Notes under the pieces: model-generated
The model's input: only the letters and a program-made list of their open reading frames with translations
Database searches by the model: none
Told to the model about the DNA's origin: nothing
Shown here: one piece after another, positions 35,200 through 45,074 of the stretch
Layout: each line of letters opens with the position of its first letter
Numbering within the stretch: the first letter of the stretch is position 1
Program-made: the position numbers and the translations under genes
NCBI RefSeq assembly: GCF_025770725.1
Contig: NZ_JANZKZ010000005.1
Coordinates: 1-64,000, forward strand
Source: Sulfurospirillum oryzae
GTDB lineage: Bacteria > Campylobacterota > Campylobacteria > Campylobacterales > Sulfurospirillaceae
DNA length: 64,000 bases
Direction of reading: 5' to 3'

Positions 35200-36021
35200 T
35201 TAGGAGTCGGGTTTTAATCCATCAGCAATGGCTTTAAAAATTGTCTTTTTATTTTCATTTTCTGATCGGTATCGGTCAAGTAATAGATTAAAAAAACTAT
35301 CTTCACTTTGATGTAATTTTTGCACTAACATTTGCCGTTCATCTCCATTATACGGATTAAGTTCCTCTTGTCGTGCTTTGGTGATTTGGGGCATTTTTTT
35401 ATACTCGCTTTTAAAGACGGCTTTTGTACTGTCAATTGTTTTATTGACAATTTCACTTGGATAATCAAAACATGCACCTAAAAAAAACTCTCTAATAGCT
35501 TGAGAGGGATGTTTTGGAAATTTATCTAAGACTATGATGGTAGATGAAAACTTTTGCAATTCAGCAACTTTTTTCTTAAATTTTTCAGGAGAAGGAAAAT
35601 GCTTTTCATCGATACCACTATGCGCAAATTCTGCCAAATCGTTATAAAGTTGCAAGGATGAAATGATTTGATATTGTGATTTACTGTGATTTATATGCTC
35701 ATCGATAAATTCTAAAAAATTAATATCTTTGAATGAAATAATTTGATTTATCGTATGTTCAATAACCCCTATGATTGGATTATTGTCGAGCACATAATCT
35801 CTTAAAAACATTTCTTCATCTTTTGCGAGGTTTTTGCGTTTGATGTGGTTAAAATCTTCTTTTGTACTTTCAAATATCTTTTTATGAGTTATTGAAGAAG
35901 CTATTTTTTTAATCAGCTCTTTTTTAACATTGGGTAATTCATCGGATTGTAGGTATTTTTGTATCGAGCGTGATAGTTCTTTTATGCTTTCAAATAATCG
36001 ATCAATCTCAAGCTCTTCCAT
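35200..36021 (-). CDS. Hypothetical helical protein coupled to the integrase gene
   Basis: 273 aa from ATG 36021 (MEELEIDRLF), chosen over a longer frame because GGAGAG stands upstream and it leaves one base after the integrase stop. Almost entirely helical and charged; no membrane helix or catalytic motif recognised. Being the cargo gene directly behind an integrase, it could be an anti-phage or toxin gene, but nothing in the sequence proves it. Confidence 0.65.
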   Translation of the reverse strand: MEELEIDRLFESIKELSRSIQKYLQSDELPNVKKELIKKIASSITHKKIFESTKEDFNHIKRKNLAKDEEMFLRDYVLDNNPIIGVIEHTINQIISFKDINFLEFIDEHINHSKSQYQIISSLQLYNDLAEFAHSGIDEKHFPSPEKFKKKVAELQKFSSTIIVLDKFPKHPSQAIREFFLGACFDYPSEIVNKTIDSTKAVFKSEYKKMPQITKARQEELNPYNGDERQMLVQKLHQSEDSFFNLLLDRYRSENENKKTIFKAIADGLKPDS

Positions 36022-36022
36022 T

Positions 36023-37258
36023 TTATCTCTCCACCATCGCCAAAACGTACCCACTCCACCAGTTTAAAAGAATAGTGATTTCTTTGAAGTGATCGGCTTT
36101 GTGGTTGTAGGCGCGCTCCGTTTTCCCGCCTACGGCATGATCTAAGGCTTTTTCTTTTGCCTCATAGCTGCAATTATGCTCTCTTTGGTAGGTGTCGGCG
36201 AGACTTCTAAACGTACCTCTGAAGCTGTGAACGGTTTGTTTTCGTCCGCTTACCTCATCATTGAAACCTAAACGCTTCAAAGCCATTGTAGGGCTTTCTT
36301 TGTTGATGTGTGAGCCGTTGAGGTGGAAAACGTATTCAAGGTGAGACGTGAATAAATATTGCTCTTTTAAAATGGCTATGGCTTCATCGGTAAGCGGTAA
36401 AGTAAAATCTCTTGGGTCTGCATTTTTGCTTTTCATTTCGGCGCGTGGTATGGTCAAAGAGCAATTTTCAAAGTCGATGTGCGCCCATTTGAGCATGACG
36501 AGGTTTGAGGCGCGCAACGGTACATGTAAAACGAATTTGAGCGCATTTTTGATGCTGACGTGCCCACTATAACGGTAAATGGCATTGATAAGCTCTTTAA
36601 GTGGCTTTGGCTCTGTAATGATGGGGTAATGTTTGACCTTTGGAGTGGGTAAAGTGCTTCTTTTGTGGATGTTTGCAATGACATTAACTTCGCAATATTC
36701 GCGACTGCAAGCGTAACGCCAAAGGTCATCAAAGTATTGGTACATTCTTCGCGCAGTTTCGGGATGTTGCTGCGCTTTGACTTCTAAGAGAATAGCAATC
36801 TCTTTATGGGTAATATCTGCAATATTTCGCCCTTGAAACACAGGCATAACAAAGTTTTCAAAGAGGGCTTGTTTGCGCTTAAATGTCTCTTTACCTAAAC
36901 GATACTCCTGCGCTTGAAGCCACCCATTGACAACATTTTGGAAGTTACTCTCATGTACTTTTTGATCTTCCATTTTTTGGGTACGTTTTTGATCGATAGG
37001 GTCAATGCCTTTACGAATCATTTTTAGGTACGTTTCTCTTTGTTCCCTTGCTTCTAATAGAGACGTTTGAGGGTACGTTCCAAAAGTGGTTTTTCGCCTT
37101 TTATGCTCTGTGGGGCTTTCATAGATGAATTCCCATACTTTTTTATCGGTTAAAACAAGCAGTCTTAACCCTTGCCCATCCGTTACGATGTAGGGCTTCT
37201 CTTGCGGTTTGAGCTTCTTAACTTGCATATCCGTTAATGGCGGTACTTTTCGTGGCAT
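36023..37258 (-). CDS. P4-type tyrosine integrase next to tRNA-Sec
   Basis: 411 aa. The N-terminal DUF4102-type arm-binding domain (LTDMQVKKLKPQEKPYIVTDGQGLRLLV) is typical of P4/pathogenicity-island integrases. Catalytic residues Arg249 (PLRASNLV), His344 and Arg347 (HSFRGTF), His374 and Tyr384 (ERAYNH) are all present. It ends the element against the 3' end of the tRNA-Sec gene, the same site used by several enterobacterial islands. Confidence 0.95.
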   Translation of the reverse strand: MPRKVPPLTDMQVKKLKPQEKPYIVTDGQGLRLLVLTDKKVWEFIYESPTEHKRRKTTFGTYPQTSLLEAREQRETYLKMIRKGIDPIDQKRTQKMEDQKVHESNFQNVVNGWLQAQEYRLGKETFKRKQALFENFVMPVFQGRNIADITHKEIAILLEVKAQQHPETARRMYQYFDDLWRYACSREYCEVNVIANIHKRSTLPTPKVKHYPIITEPKPLKELINAIYRYSGHVSIKNALKFVLHVPLRASNLVMLKWAHIDFENCSLTIPRAEMKSKNADPRDFTLPLTDEAIAILKEQYLFTSHLEYVFHLNGSHINKESPTMALKRLGFNDEVSGRKQTVHSFRGTFRSLADTYQREHNCSYEAKEKALDHAVGGKTERAYNHKADHFKEITILLNWWSGYVLAMVER

Positions 37259-37312
37259 TTTAGCCCCTCTTTTAGATACGTTTTTTTATCCGTTTTTGGC
37301 AGTTATTTTAAA

Positions 37313-37337
37313 ACGTACCTTTTAACGTACATAAAAA
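37313..37337. repeat. ACGTAC-type repeats, candidate integrase arm sites (right end)
   Basis: ACGTACC at 37313 and ACGTACATAAAAA at 37325; the latter is identical to 31605-31617 in the same orientation. It lies between the integrase gene and the tRNA. Confidence 0.5.
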
Positions 37338-37444
37338 TCATAAACTTATTTAGGTTATTTTAAACTGATAGAGATTAGAATTAGCTTTAAATATCTATTT
37401 TTAGGCATTTTTTGATGTATTTAAGATTGCTTGGAATTGAAGTA

Positions 37445-37544
37445 CGGCGAGAGGGTGTAGGAATCGAACCTACCAGCAGACGGTCAACCGCCCACCCAAT
37501 CGGGTTTGAAGCCCGTGGCGCACACCAGAGTCACATACCCCCCG
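37445..37544 (-). tRNA. selC: tRNA-Sec (anticodon TCA)
   Basis: The anticodon loop CTTCAAA gives TCA (bases 37507-37509, minus strand) on a CGGG/CCCG stem, with a long variable arm (GGGTGGGCGGTTGACCGTC region) and a T-arm GTAGG TTCGATT CCTAC. The acceptor is eight bases (5' CGGGGGGT, 3' ACCCTCTC), as in bacterial tRNA-Sec, but its outermost pair reads C-C, and the encoded end is GCCG, not GCCA. Both oddities sit where the island joins. The D-arm pairing is poor by eye, so exact ends are uncertain. It decodes UGA as selenocysteine together with SelA, SelB and the SelD product. Confidence 0.88.
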
Positions 37545-37602
37545 CAAAAGGAAAAATATTTTAACTAAGATATACTTTATAGAGAATAAAGTTAGCTTCC
37601 TT

Positions 37603-37608
37603 TATAAT
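37603..37608 (+). promoter_or_regulatory. Possible -10 (TATAAT) for the lytic transglycosylase gene
   Basis: TATAAT 30 bases ahead of ATG 37638, with AAAGGAGG at about 37624-37631 as ribosome site. Confidence 0.45.
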
Positions 37609-37637
37609 GAGAACAAGTTCATTAAAGGAGGATTTAC

Positions 37638-38273
37638 ATGGTATTTCGTTTTGCTATTATGTTATTTTTTCCTTTTTTGATGTGGGCAGCTCAGGCAACA
37701 GCACAGGTAAATCAAGGTGAAAATATTTGGGTGAAAGTGGGGCAGATTTACGGCATTGAGCCACGTCTTTTGTACTCTATCGCTAAAGTGGAAAGCGACC
37801 TTGACCGTTATATTGTAGCCTTTACTGCGAGTAAAATGACGCCCCAGCAAGCACAAGAGCTGAGTACGTTTTTAAGGCAAAAAGGGATTGAAAGCAAGCA
37901 GTACTCTCAGGTGATTGCGATTAAAAGCAAAAACAAATACGAAGCAAGCCATGTGGTGCATTTTCTCTACACGCACAACTACCCACGTTTTGACATGGGC
38001 ATCATGCAGATCAACTCCATTCACAAGCCTCTTTTAGACAAGGCGAACATCTCGTTTTACGACCTTTTTGAGCCAAAGATCAACATTCAAGTAGGGGCGT
38101 ACATTCTAGCGACCTGTTTTGCGAAGCATAAGAACAACAAAGACGCCATCAACGCCTACAACGGCAAGATCAATGACAATCCTTACTCCGCCAAAGTGTT
38201 TGCCGAGTTCAAAAAACTTTACAGCTCTTACCAAAAAGACAAAACGAAGCTTTACTACCGCGATCCATCATAA
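37638..38273 (+). CDS. Periplasmic lytic transglycosylase (SLT domain)
   Basis: 211 aa with a signal peptide (LFFPFLMWAAQATA). SLT features are YGIEPRLLYSIAKVESDLDR with the catalytic-type Glu52, FDMGIMQINSIH, and AYNGKINDNPYSAKV near the end. Cuts the glycan strand of peptidoglycan, often to make room for envelope machines. A stretch of about 50 residues between the glutamate and the GIMQIN motif is longer than in minimal SLT domains. AAAGGAGG precedes its ATG. Convergent with the response regulator gene; the two ends overlap by six bases. Confidence 0.92.
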   Translation: MVFRFAIMLFFPFLMWAAQATAQVNQGENIWVKVGQIYGIEPRLLYSIAKVESDLDRYIVAFTASKMTPQQAQELSTFLRQKGIESKQYSQVIAIKSKNKYEASHVVHFLYTHNYPRFDMGIMQINSIHKPLLDKANISFYDLFEPKINIQVGAYILATCFAKHKNNKDAINAYNGKINDNPYSAKVFAEFKKLYSSYQKDKTKLYYRDPS

Positions 38274-38915
38274 CTCGCCCAAGCGATACCCAACCTCTTT
38301 GATCATCTCAATCGCACCCTCTGGCAGTTTTCTGCGCAGGCGTTTGATGAGAGCTCGCATGTTAAGAACGCTCGTCTCTTCACCTTCCCAGACATACTCT
38401 TCTAGCTCGCTAAAGGTAATGACACGATGGCGATCTTTAATAAAAAGGTCTAAAAACATTCCCTCTTTTTTAGCCAGTTTAATCTCTTCGTTATTAGGGT
38501 CGAACAAGCGGTGGTTGACATAGTCATAACTGTAGCCGATCCAAAGAGCAATGGTGGAAGAGGGCTTATGACAGAGTTTTTTCACTTTTTGCACCAACTC
38601 ATAGATGAAGAAAGGTTTTTTGAGGTAATCATCACAGCCAATTTCATACGAAGCTTGGATTTTTTCCAGATCATGGTTGGAACTGATGATGATGGCAGGA
38701 ATCTCTTTATGGTAGATGCGAATGGTTTCCAAAATGGAAAGCCCATCGATGGAAGGGACGTTAATATCTAAGATAAAACAGTGATAACCATGGTTGAGTG
38801 CATCAAGTGCTTTTTCACCGTCCATAAACAGATCAACTTGATAGCCCTCTTTGATAAGGACACTTTTGATGACATTGGCAAGGCGTTCGTTATCTTCAAG
38901 AACGAGTATTTTCAT
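38268..38915 (-). CDS. OmpR-type response regulator
   Basis: 215 aa from ATG 38915, which overlaps the histidine kinase stop (ATGA). Receiver domain with the acidic pocket LEDNE, phospho-acceptor Asp50 (FILDINVPSIDGL) and Lys in DDYLKKPF; the C-terminal winged helix has LSELEEYVWEGE, VLNMRALIKRLRRKLP and VGYRLGEL. Controlled by the kinase that follows in the annotation (upstream on the transcript). Likely targets are the neighbouring asparaginase/Dcu/aspartase genes, by location only. Confidence 0.93.
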   Translation of the reverse strand: MKILVLEDNERLANVIKSVLIKEGYQVDLFMDGEKALDALNHGYHCFILDINVPSIDGLSILETIRIYHKEIPAIIISSNHDLEKIQASYEIGCDDYLKKPFFIYELVQKVKKLCHKPSSTIALWIGYSYDYVNHRLFDPNNEEIKLAKKEGMFLDLFIKDRHRVITFSELEEYVWEGEETSVLNMRALIKRLRRKLPEGAIEMIKEVGYRLGEL

Positions 38916-40762
38916 GTTGCATTTCCTAAGGTAATTGTAAAGCAAGCTCCCTCATCGGTATTATATGCTCTGATTTTTCCACCCATTTTATCTTCAATAA
39001 TGAGTTTTGACATATAAAGCCCGATGCCATGACCTTGCTCTTTGGTTGTAAAGTAGGCATCAAAGATGTTAGGCATCTCTTCAATGGGGATACCGCCCGC
39101 ATTATCGCTAATTTCGATAATGATTTTTTTAGAGTGATTGTAGATTTTGATGGTGATGTGCCCACGTTTTATCTGCTTTTTTTCTCTCGCCTCTTTGATC
39201 TGCTCTTTGGCGTTGTTCACGATGTTGAGCAGGGTTTGCATAAACTCATTTTTATAGCCACTGACCATAAGATTGGTCGCACCTTGTTTTTCAATCGTAA
39301 CATCAATATAGTTGTATTTAATGTTATGGCTGATGATTTTCATCATCGTCTCAATCGCCTCACTGACGTCAAAGACCGTTTTAGTGGTCGAAGGCATGAT
39401 GAATTTTTGAAAGTCATTAATGGTGTCGGTCATGTACTGTACTTGCACCATAATGTCATGCACATACTGATTGCTTTGCTCATCTCCCTCTTCTTCGCAA
39501 CTGTAAACGTGTTCTTGCGCAATTGTTGCAATCTCGACCAGTGGGTTTTTCCATTGGTGCGCAATGGAAGAGAAAATTTCGCCGATTTCAGCGAGTTTTG
39601 ACTGCTGAATGATGAACTGTTGATGTTTGTTTTTTTGGAGTTCAATCGCTTTGAGCTCTTTTTCACTGCGTATACGCATATAGATGTTGTGAATAAGTCC
39701 TAGGATGAGAAAGAGCAAAAATGGAGAGATCAAAAAAACGGCATCGATAAATTTTCGGTGTTTATCAAAAAAGGTTAGAGGGGCATTGACCAGTTCAAAA
39801 TCTTTAACACTCGCGTTTGGATAGACCTCAAATTGTTTAATTTTTTGGACATCAAATTGGTAAATGTAATCCACCATTGTCATTACATGTAAAGGTGGAA
39901 TTTTTTGATCTAAAACATCAATCGCCATCTCTCCCGTGGCAACACCCAATTTTTTAATGGGAACCAGTTTCCCACCAAGGGCGCCTTTCCCAATAAAAAG
40001 TGTGTCGGTGATAAAAACAGGTAAAGCGCTCTTATGGATCATGGAAGCGATTTGGCTGTTTTTATAAAGATTGCCGTATTTGTCATTGTAAAAGCGAATA
40101 AAAAAGACAGCTTCTTCTTTGTTGGGTTTAGAGAAGCGCTCTTCAAGTTCTTCAAGTGTGGAGGAGCGAATGTATTCGATCTCAAATTGATCATTGTGCT
40201 CACTCATAGCCTGTTGAATAAAAGGCTCACTGTCATCGCCATTAGCACTAGCATCGTTGATAATATAGAGTTTTTTAAGACCAGGCATCATGTGTGAGAT
40301 GATAGGAATAGTTTCAGGAATAGCACGTTTTTCCAAAATACCATAGATCCGATCTTCTAAACCTTCTTTTTGAACATCTTCAACAAAAAATTGCTCTAGC
40401 CCTGTAAAAATAATTTGTTCTGTCGTAAAAAGTTCATGGTAGTACTTAATCAAAAAATCATAAGCAAATTTATCGACGGCTACGATAACGTCGTACTTTT
40501 GATTTTTGAGTTGGAGTTTATAAAGTTCTCTTAGTTTGGCGTAGTACTCTTCTGAGCTTACGCGTTTAGAGTCCATGTATAAAATGTTGATGGTAATTTC
40601 AGGGTGGTTGTAAAAGACCTCTTCCATACCTGAAAGAACGTCATCGCTCCATTGAAAGCCTTTATGGTAAGAGTTGATAATAAGAATTTTTTTATCGTGA
40701 GCATAGAGCGAGGATTGGCTAAGGAAAAGAAGAACAGAAAAAAATAGTATGAATTTTTTCAT
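38912..40762 (-). CDS. Sensor histidine kinase with periplasmic ABC-binding-protein-like sensor
   Basis: 616 aa. Signal/anchor helix 1-20, then a periplasmic domain (about 24-310) of the ABC_sub_bind type: KKILIINSYHKGFQWSDDVLSGMEE, YDVIVAVDKFAYDFL, VFITDTLFIGKGALGGKL. A second helix lies at about 338-362. His402 in the H-box IAHQWKNPL, then N, G1 and G2 boxes (NIVNNAKEQ, ISDNAGGIP, GHGIGLYMSK). It senses a small ligand directly through the fused binding domain. The ligand is unknown; adjacent asparaginase and dicarboxylate genes make an amino acid or dicarboxylate plausible. Confidence 0.93.
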   Translation of the reverse strand: MKKFILFFSVLLFLSQSSLYAHDKKILIINSYHKGFQWSDDVLSGMEEVFYNHPEITINILYMDSKRVSSEEYYAKLRELYKLQLKNQKYDVIVAVDKFAYDFLIKYYHELFTTEQIIFTGLEQFFVEDVQKEGLEDRIYGILEKRAIPETIPIISHMMPGLKKLYIINDASANGDDSEPFIQQAMSEHNDQFEIEYIRSSTLEELEERFSKPNKEEAVFFIRFYNDKYGNLYKNSQIASMIHKSALPVFITDTLFIGKGALGGKLVPIKKLGVATGEMAIDVLDQKIPPLHVMTMVDYIYQFDVQKIKQFEVYPNASVKDFELVNAPLTFFDKHRKFIDAVFLISPFLLFLILGLIHNIYMRIRSEKELKAIELQKNKHQQFIIQQSKLAEIGEIFSSIAHQWKNPLVEIATIAQEHVYSCEEEGDEQSNQYVHDIMVQVQYMTDTINDFQKFIMPSTTKTVFDVSEAIETMMKIISHNIKYNYIDVTIEKQGATNLMVSGYKNEFMQTLLNIVNNAKEQIKEAREKKQIKRGHITIKIYNHSKKIIIEISDNAGGIPIEEMPNIFDAYFTTKEQGHGIGLYMSKLIIEDKMGGKIRAYNTDEGACFTITLGNAT

Positions 40763-40808
40763 CGGTATGTGTTCTCTTTTTAATAGATATTATAGCATAC
40801 ATGTAAAG

Positions 40809-40840
40809 TTCTCCATCTCCCCGCCAAGAGAGATGGAGAA
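40809..40840 (-). terminator. Terminator after the asparaginase gene
   Basis: Perfect 11-bp stem TTCTCCATCTC/GAGATGGAGAA with a 10-nt loop, just past the asparaginase stop on the minus strand and followed by CTTTACATG. A near-match of the palindrome (ATACATGTAA) adjoins it. Confidence 0.65.
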
Positions 40841-40845
40841 ACTTC

Positions 40846-41973
<1,128 letters not shown>

Positions 41974-43275
41974 TTATAAAATCATGCCACCAAGAGCGAA
42001 GGCAAAAATAACAGAAAGTGCAATCGCAATAACACCAGGAATAACGAATGGGTGGTTAAAGACATATTTACCAATACGTGTTGAGCCTGTATCATCCATT
42101 TCAACGGCTGCAATGAGTGTTGGATACGTTGGAAGTACGAAAAGCGCGCTAACGGCTGCAAAAGAAGCGACAACGGTCAAAGGTGAAACACCTAGAAGCA
42201 AGGCACTTGGAATAAGCGCTTTAGCCGTTGCTGCTTGTGAGTAAAGAAGTGTGCTTGCAAAGAAAAGAACAACAGCAAGTAACCATGGATAAACATTAAG
42301 TAAGTCGCCTGCAAATGCTTTGATCTCTTTGATGTGGTTGGCAACAAATGTATCACCAAGCCATGCAACACCAAGGACACAAATACATGCGCTCATACCT
42401 GATTTAAAGGTTGCAGAGTTAAGAACTTGTGCTGTCTCAATTTTGGTAAAGAAAGAGATAAACGTTGCTGCTGCAAACATGAAAAGCATAATGGCTTCAT
42501 TTCTTGGAAGAACAGGGTTTTTAATCACACCTACTTTATCGCTAATCAGTGTTGCGTATGTTACAACCGCAAGAATAGAGAGAAGGAAGATAGCGACGGA
42601 AAGTTTTGCACCTGGTTTGATTTCCAATTGAGCGTTGCCTCTTGTTTTAATAAGTCCTTTAGCCAATCTGTCTTGATACACTTCATCATCTTTAAGATCT
42701 TTTCCTAAAAAGTTAGCCACAACTGCAGCGATCATACATGCAAAGAAAGAAGAAGGAATTAAAACAGCCAATAGCTCTAAATAACCAATACCTTGTTTCT
42801 CCATAACACCACTTAAAAAGACAACAGCAGCAGAAATAGGAGAAGCTGTAATGGCAATTTGTGAAGCAACAACGGCGATACTTAGAGGACGAGATGGGCG
42901 AATACCTTGCTCTTTTGCTACTTCTGCAATAACAGGAAGTGTTGAAAACGCCGTATGACCTGTACCTGCAAAAAACGTCATAACATACGTTACAATGGGT
43001 GCAAGAATAGTGATTTGCTTAGGGTTTTTACGCAAGATTTTCTCAGCGATACTGACCATGTAGTCAAGTCCGCCTGCCACTTGCATTGCACCAATGGCTG
43101 CAATAACAGACATAATGATCAAAATAACATCGATAGGAATCGATCCTAATTTTAGCCCAAGACCAAGTGTTAAAACTAAAACACCCAAGCCTCCCGCATA
43201 TCCAATACCAATACTACCCAGTCTTGCACCAAAAAAGATGGCAGCAAGAACGACAATAACTTCTAACCATAACAT
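41974..43275 (-). CDS. dcuA: Anaerobic C4-dicarboxylate transporter (DcuA/DcuB family)
   Basis: 433 aa, multi-pass. Family markers: GSIGIGYAGGLGVLVLTLGLGLK, MAVIAAIGAMQVAGGLDYMV-like stretch, FAGTGHTAFSTLPVIAEVAKEQGIRPSRPLS, and DDTGSTRIGKYVFNHPF. Exchanges aspartate or fumarate for succinate under anaerobic conditions, matching the asparaginase and aspartase neighbours. DcuA and DcuB cannot be told apart with certainty here. ATG 43275 with AAAAGGAG upstream. Confidence 0.92.
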   Translation of the reverse strand: MLWLEVIVVLAAIFFGARLGSIGIGYAGGLGVLVLTLGLGLKLGSIPIDVILIIMSVIAAIGAMQVAGGLDYMVSIAEKILRKNPKQITILAPIVTYVMTFFAGTGHTAFSTLPVIAEVAKEQGIRPSRPLSIAVVASQIAITASPISAAVVFLSGVMEKQGIGYLELLAVLIPSSFFACMIAAVVANFLGKDLKDDEVYQDRLAKGLIKTRGNAQLEIKPGAKLSVAIFLLSILAVVTYATLISDKVGVIKNPVLPRNEAIMLFMFAAATFISFFTKIETAQVLNSATFKSGMSACICVLGVAWLGDTFVANHIKEIKAFAGDLLNVYPWLLAVVLFFASTLLYSQAATAKALIPSALLLGVSPLTVVASFAAVSALFVLPTYPTLIAAVEMDDTGSTRIGKYVFNHPFVIPGVIAIALSVIFAFALGGMIL

Positions 43276-43403
43276 GGAAACTCCTTTTAATAAACTTCTT
43301 TCATAATTTGCACGAAACCATCAAAGAAATCAGGTGCCACAAGGGAGGAAGTGGGAAAGGAAGTTATTGAGTCTTCCTTGTGGCACAGTCAAACTATTTA
43401 TCA

Positions 43404-43482
43404 GAGTTCGCTAAAGAACTCTTACCGTAGGTTTCAAAGCTTTAAAACCTACGGTAACACTGGGGCTTTTCAGCAAAGCCCC
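43404..43482. terminator. Cluster of three hairpins between aspartase and dcuA
   Basis: GAGTTC/GAACTC (43404-43421), a perfect 13-bp stem TTACCGTAGGTTT/AAACCTACGGTAA (43422-43457), and GGGGCTTT/AAAGCCCC (43462-43482) stand in a row. They separate the first aspartase gene from dcuA. The middle stem includes CTACGGTAACACTGGGG, similar to the intergenic repeats near 220 and 13,015. Confidence 0.6.
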
Positions 43483-43495
43483 AATGACAAAGAAA

Positions 43496-44902
43496 CTATT
43501 TTTTATCGTAAGTACGAGGTTTAATCATGTTTTCTGGTTTGATGATGTCATCAAGCTCAGCTTTAGCTAAAAGACCACGAGCTAGAACGATGTCATAAAC
43601 TGAACCACCTGTCTCTAGGGCTTCTTTAGCAACTGAAGTTGAGTTTTCATAACCGATAAATGGATTAAGCGCGGTGACTAGACCAATACTGTTAAGTACG
43701 AGTGCTTTACATCTCTCAGGATTTGCAGTAATGCCATCAACACAAGTATATGCCAATGTCTCAAATGCGTTTCTCATCATGTTTACAGAGTTGAATAGGT
43801 TGTAAGCAATCACTGGCTCAAAAACGTTAAGTTGAAGTTGTCCGCCTTCACATGCCATCGTAACGGCAACATCGGTACCAATAACTTGGAAACAAACTTG
43901 GTTGACCACTTCTGGGATAACAGGGTTAACTTTACCTGGCATGATAGAACTACCTGGTTGCATCGCTGGAAGATTGATTTCGCCAAAACCTGTTCTTGGA
44001 CCTGAGCTTAGAAGGCGGAGATCGTTACAAATTTTTGACATTTTGGTCGCAACACGTTTAAGAACACCCGAAATTTGTACATAAGCACCTGTATCTTGGG
44101 TCGCTTCAACAAGATCACCTGCTGTTACAAAAGGGCGACCTGTTACTTCTTGAAGTTTAGCTTCGACTGTTTTTGAGTAGTTAGGATGTGCGTTGATACC
44201 TGTACCAATTGCTGTAGCACCAAGGTTCATCTCACGCATCAATTGTTGTGCTTCGATAACACGTTGAATGTCTTCACCGATCATAACAGCATAGGTTCTA
44301 AACTCTTGCTCTAAAGTCATAGGAACAGCATCTTGAAGTTGAGTTCTACCCATTTTGATAATATCTTTGAACTCAAGCGCTTTTTTAGCAAATGAATTTT
44401 TGATAATACTCATAGAAACCGTAAGCTCGCCTAGTTTTTCAAAAAGAGCGACACGAAGTGCTGTTGGGTAAGCATCATTGGTTGATTGAGAAAGGTTAAC
44501 GTCATTATTTGGGTGAAGGAATTTGTATTCACCTTTTTTGTGACCCATTTTTTCAAGTCCGATGTTTGCAATAACTTCGTTTGCATTCATATTAGTTGAT
44601 GTACCAGCTCCACCTTGAAGCATATCAACAACAAATTGATCATGGTATTGACCACCGATGATCTCATCGCATGCTTCACAGATAACATTTTTTTTGTTTT
44701 CAGCTAAAAGGCCAAGTTCATAGTTTGCTAAAGCAGCCGCTTTTTTAACTTTTGCTAGGGAAGTAATAAACGTTGGGAATTTTGCAAGTGTAATTCCAGT
44801 AATGTGGAAGTTTTCAGCCGCACGTGCTGTTTGAACGCCATAATAACATTCGTTAGATATTTCTTTATCACCGATTAGATCGTGTTCCATTCTAGTTGAC
44901 AT
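43496..44902 (-). CDS. aspA: Aspartate ammonia-lyase, downstream paralogue
   Basis: 468 aa, standard length. Signature GSSIMPGKVNP is intact, with GGAGTSTNMNANEVIANIG and the dicarboxylate-binding NDVNLSQSTNDAYPTALR segment. Converts aspartate to fumarate plus ammonia; fumarate then serves as electron acceptor. Close paralogue of the next gene over nearly the entire length. AGGAG lies upstream of its ATG. Confidence 0.95.
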   Translation of the reverse strand: MSTRMEHDLIGDKEISNECYYGVQTARAAENFHITGITLAKFPTFITSLAKVKKAAALANYELGLLAENKKNVICEACDEIIGGQYHDQFVVDMLQGGAGTSTNMNANEVIANIGLEKMGHKKGEYKFLHPNNDVNLSQSTNDAYPTALRVALFEKLGELTVSMSIIKNSFAKKALEFKDIIKMGRTQLQDAVPMTLEQEFRTYAVMIGEDIQRVIEAQQLMREMNLGATAIGTGINAHPNYSKTVEAKLQEVTGRPFVTAGDLVEATQDTGAYVQISGVLKRVATKMSKICNDLRLLSSGPRTGFGEINLPAMQPGSSIMPGKVNPVIPEVVNQVCFQVIGTDVAVTMACEGGQLQLNVFEPVIAYNLFNSVNMMRNAFETLAYTCVDGITANPERCKALVLNSIGLVTALNPFIGYENSTSVAKEALETGGSVYDIVLARGLLAKAELDDIIKPENMIKPRTYDKK

Positions 44903-45053
44903 TTTGTCTCCTTAAGATTTAAAGGTGATGGAAGTTTAAACCTCTAAAGAGACTTGAAAATGACTTTTTTAAAAAGATTTTTGAAAAAAGATTGAAAGAA
45001 TAGAATTAATTTGAAGATATAACTTTTAAGTGATACAAAGCGTTACATGTAAA

Positions 45054-45070
45054 GAGGGCAAATTGCCCTC
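45054..45070 (-). terminator. Terminator after the upstream aspartase paralogue
   Basis: Stem GAGGGC/GCCCTC with loop AAATT just beyond the aspA stop on the minus strand; the downstream side reads TTTACATGTAACG, including a TTACATGTAA palindrome at 45043-45052. It suggests the two aspartase genes are at least partly separate transcripts. Confidence 0.5.
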
Positions 45071-45074
45071 AAAC

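Larger units (their letters stand above)
31516..37461. mobile_element. Right integrative element inserted at tRNA-Sec (selC)
   Basis: Bounded by the tRNA-Sec 3' end on the right and a similar sequence on the left, with an identical 13-mer arm repeat near each end. It carries a P4-type integrase, an excisionase-like gene and several hypothetical or HTH genes. Confidence 0.65.

Noticed and set aside
39029-39601. 190-codon plus-strand frame inside the kinase gene
   Set aside because: It is antisense to conserved kinase motifs (H402 and ATP-binding boxes), with no ribosome site.
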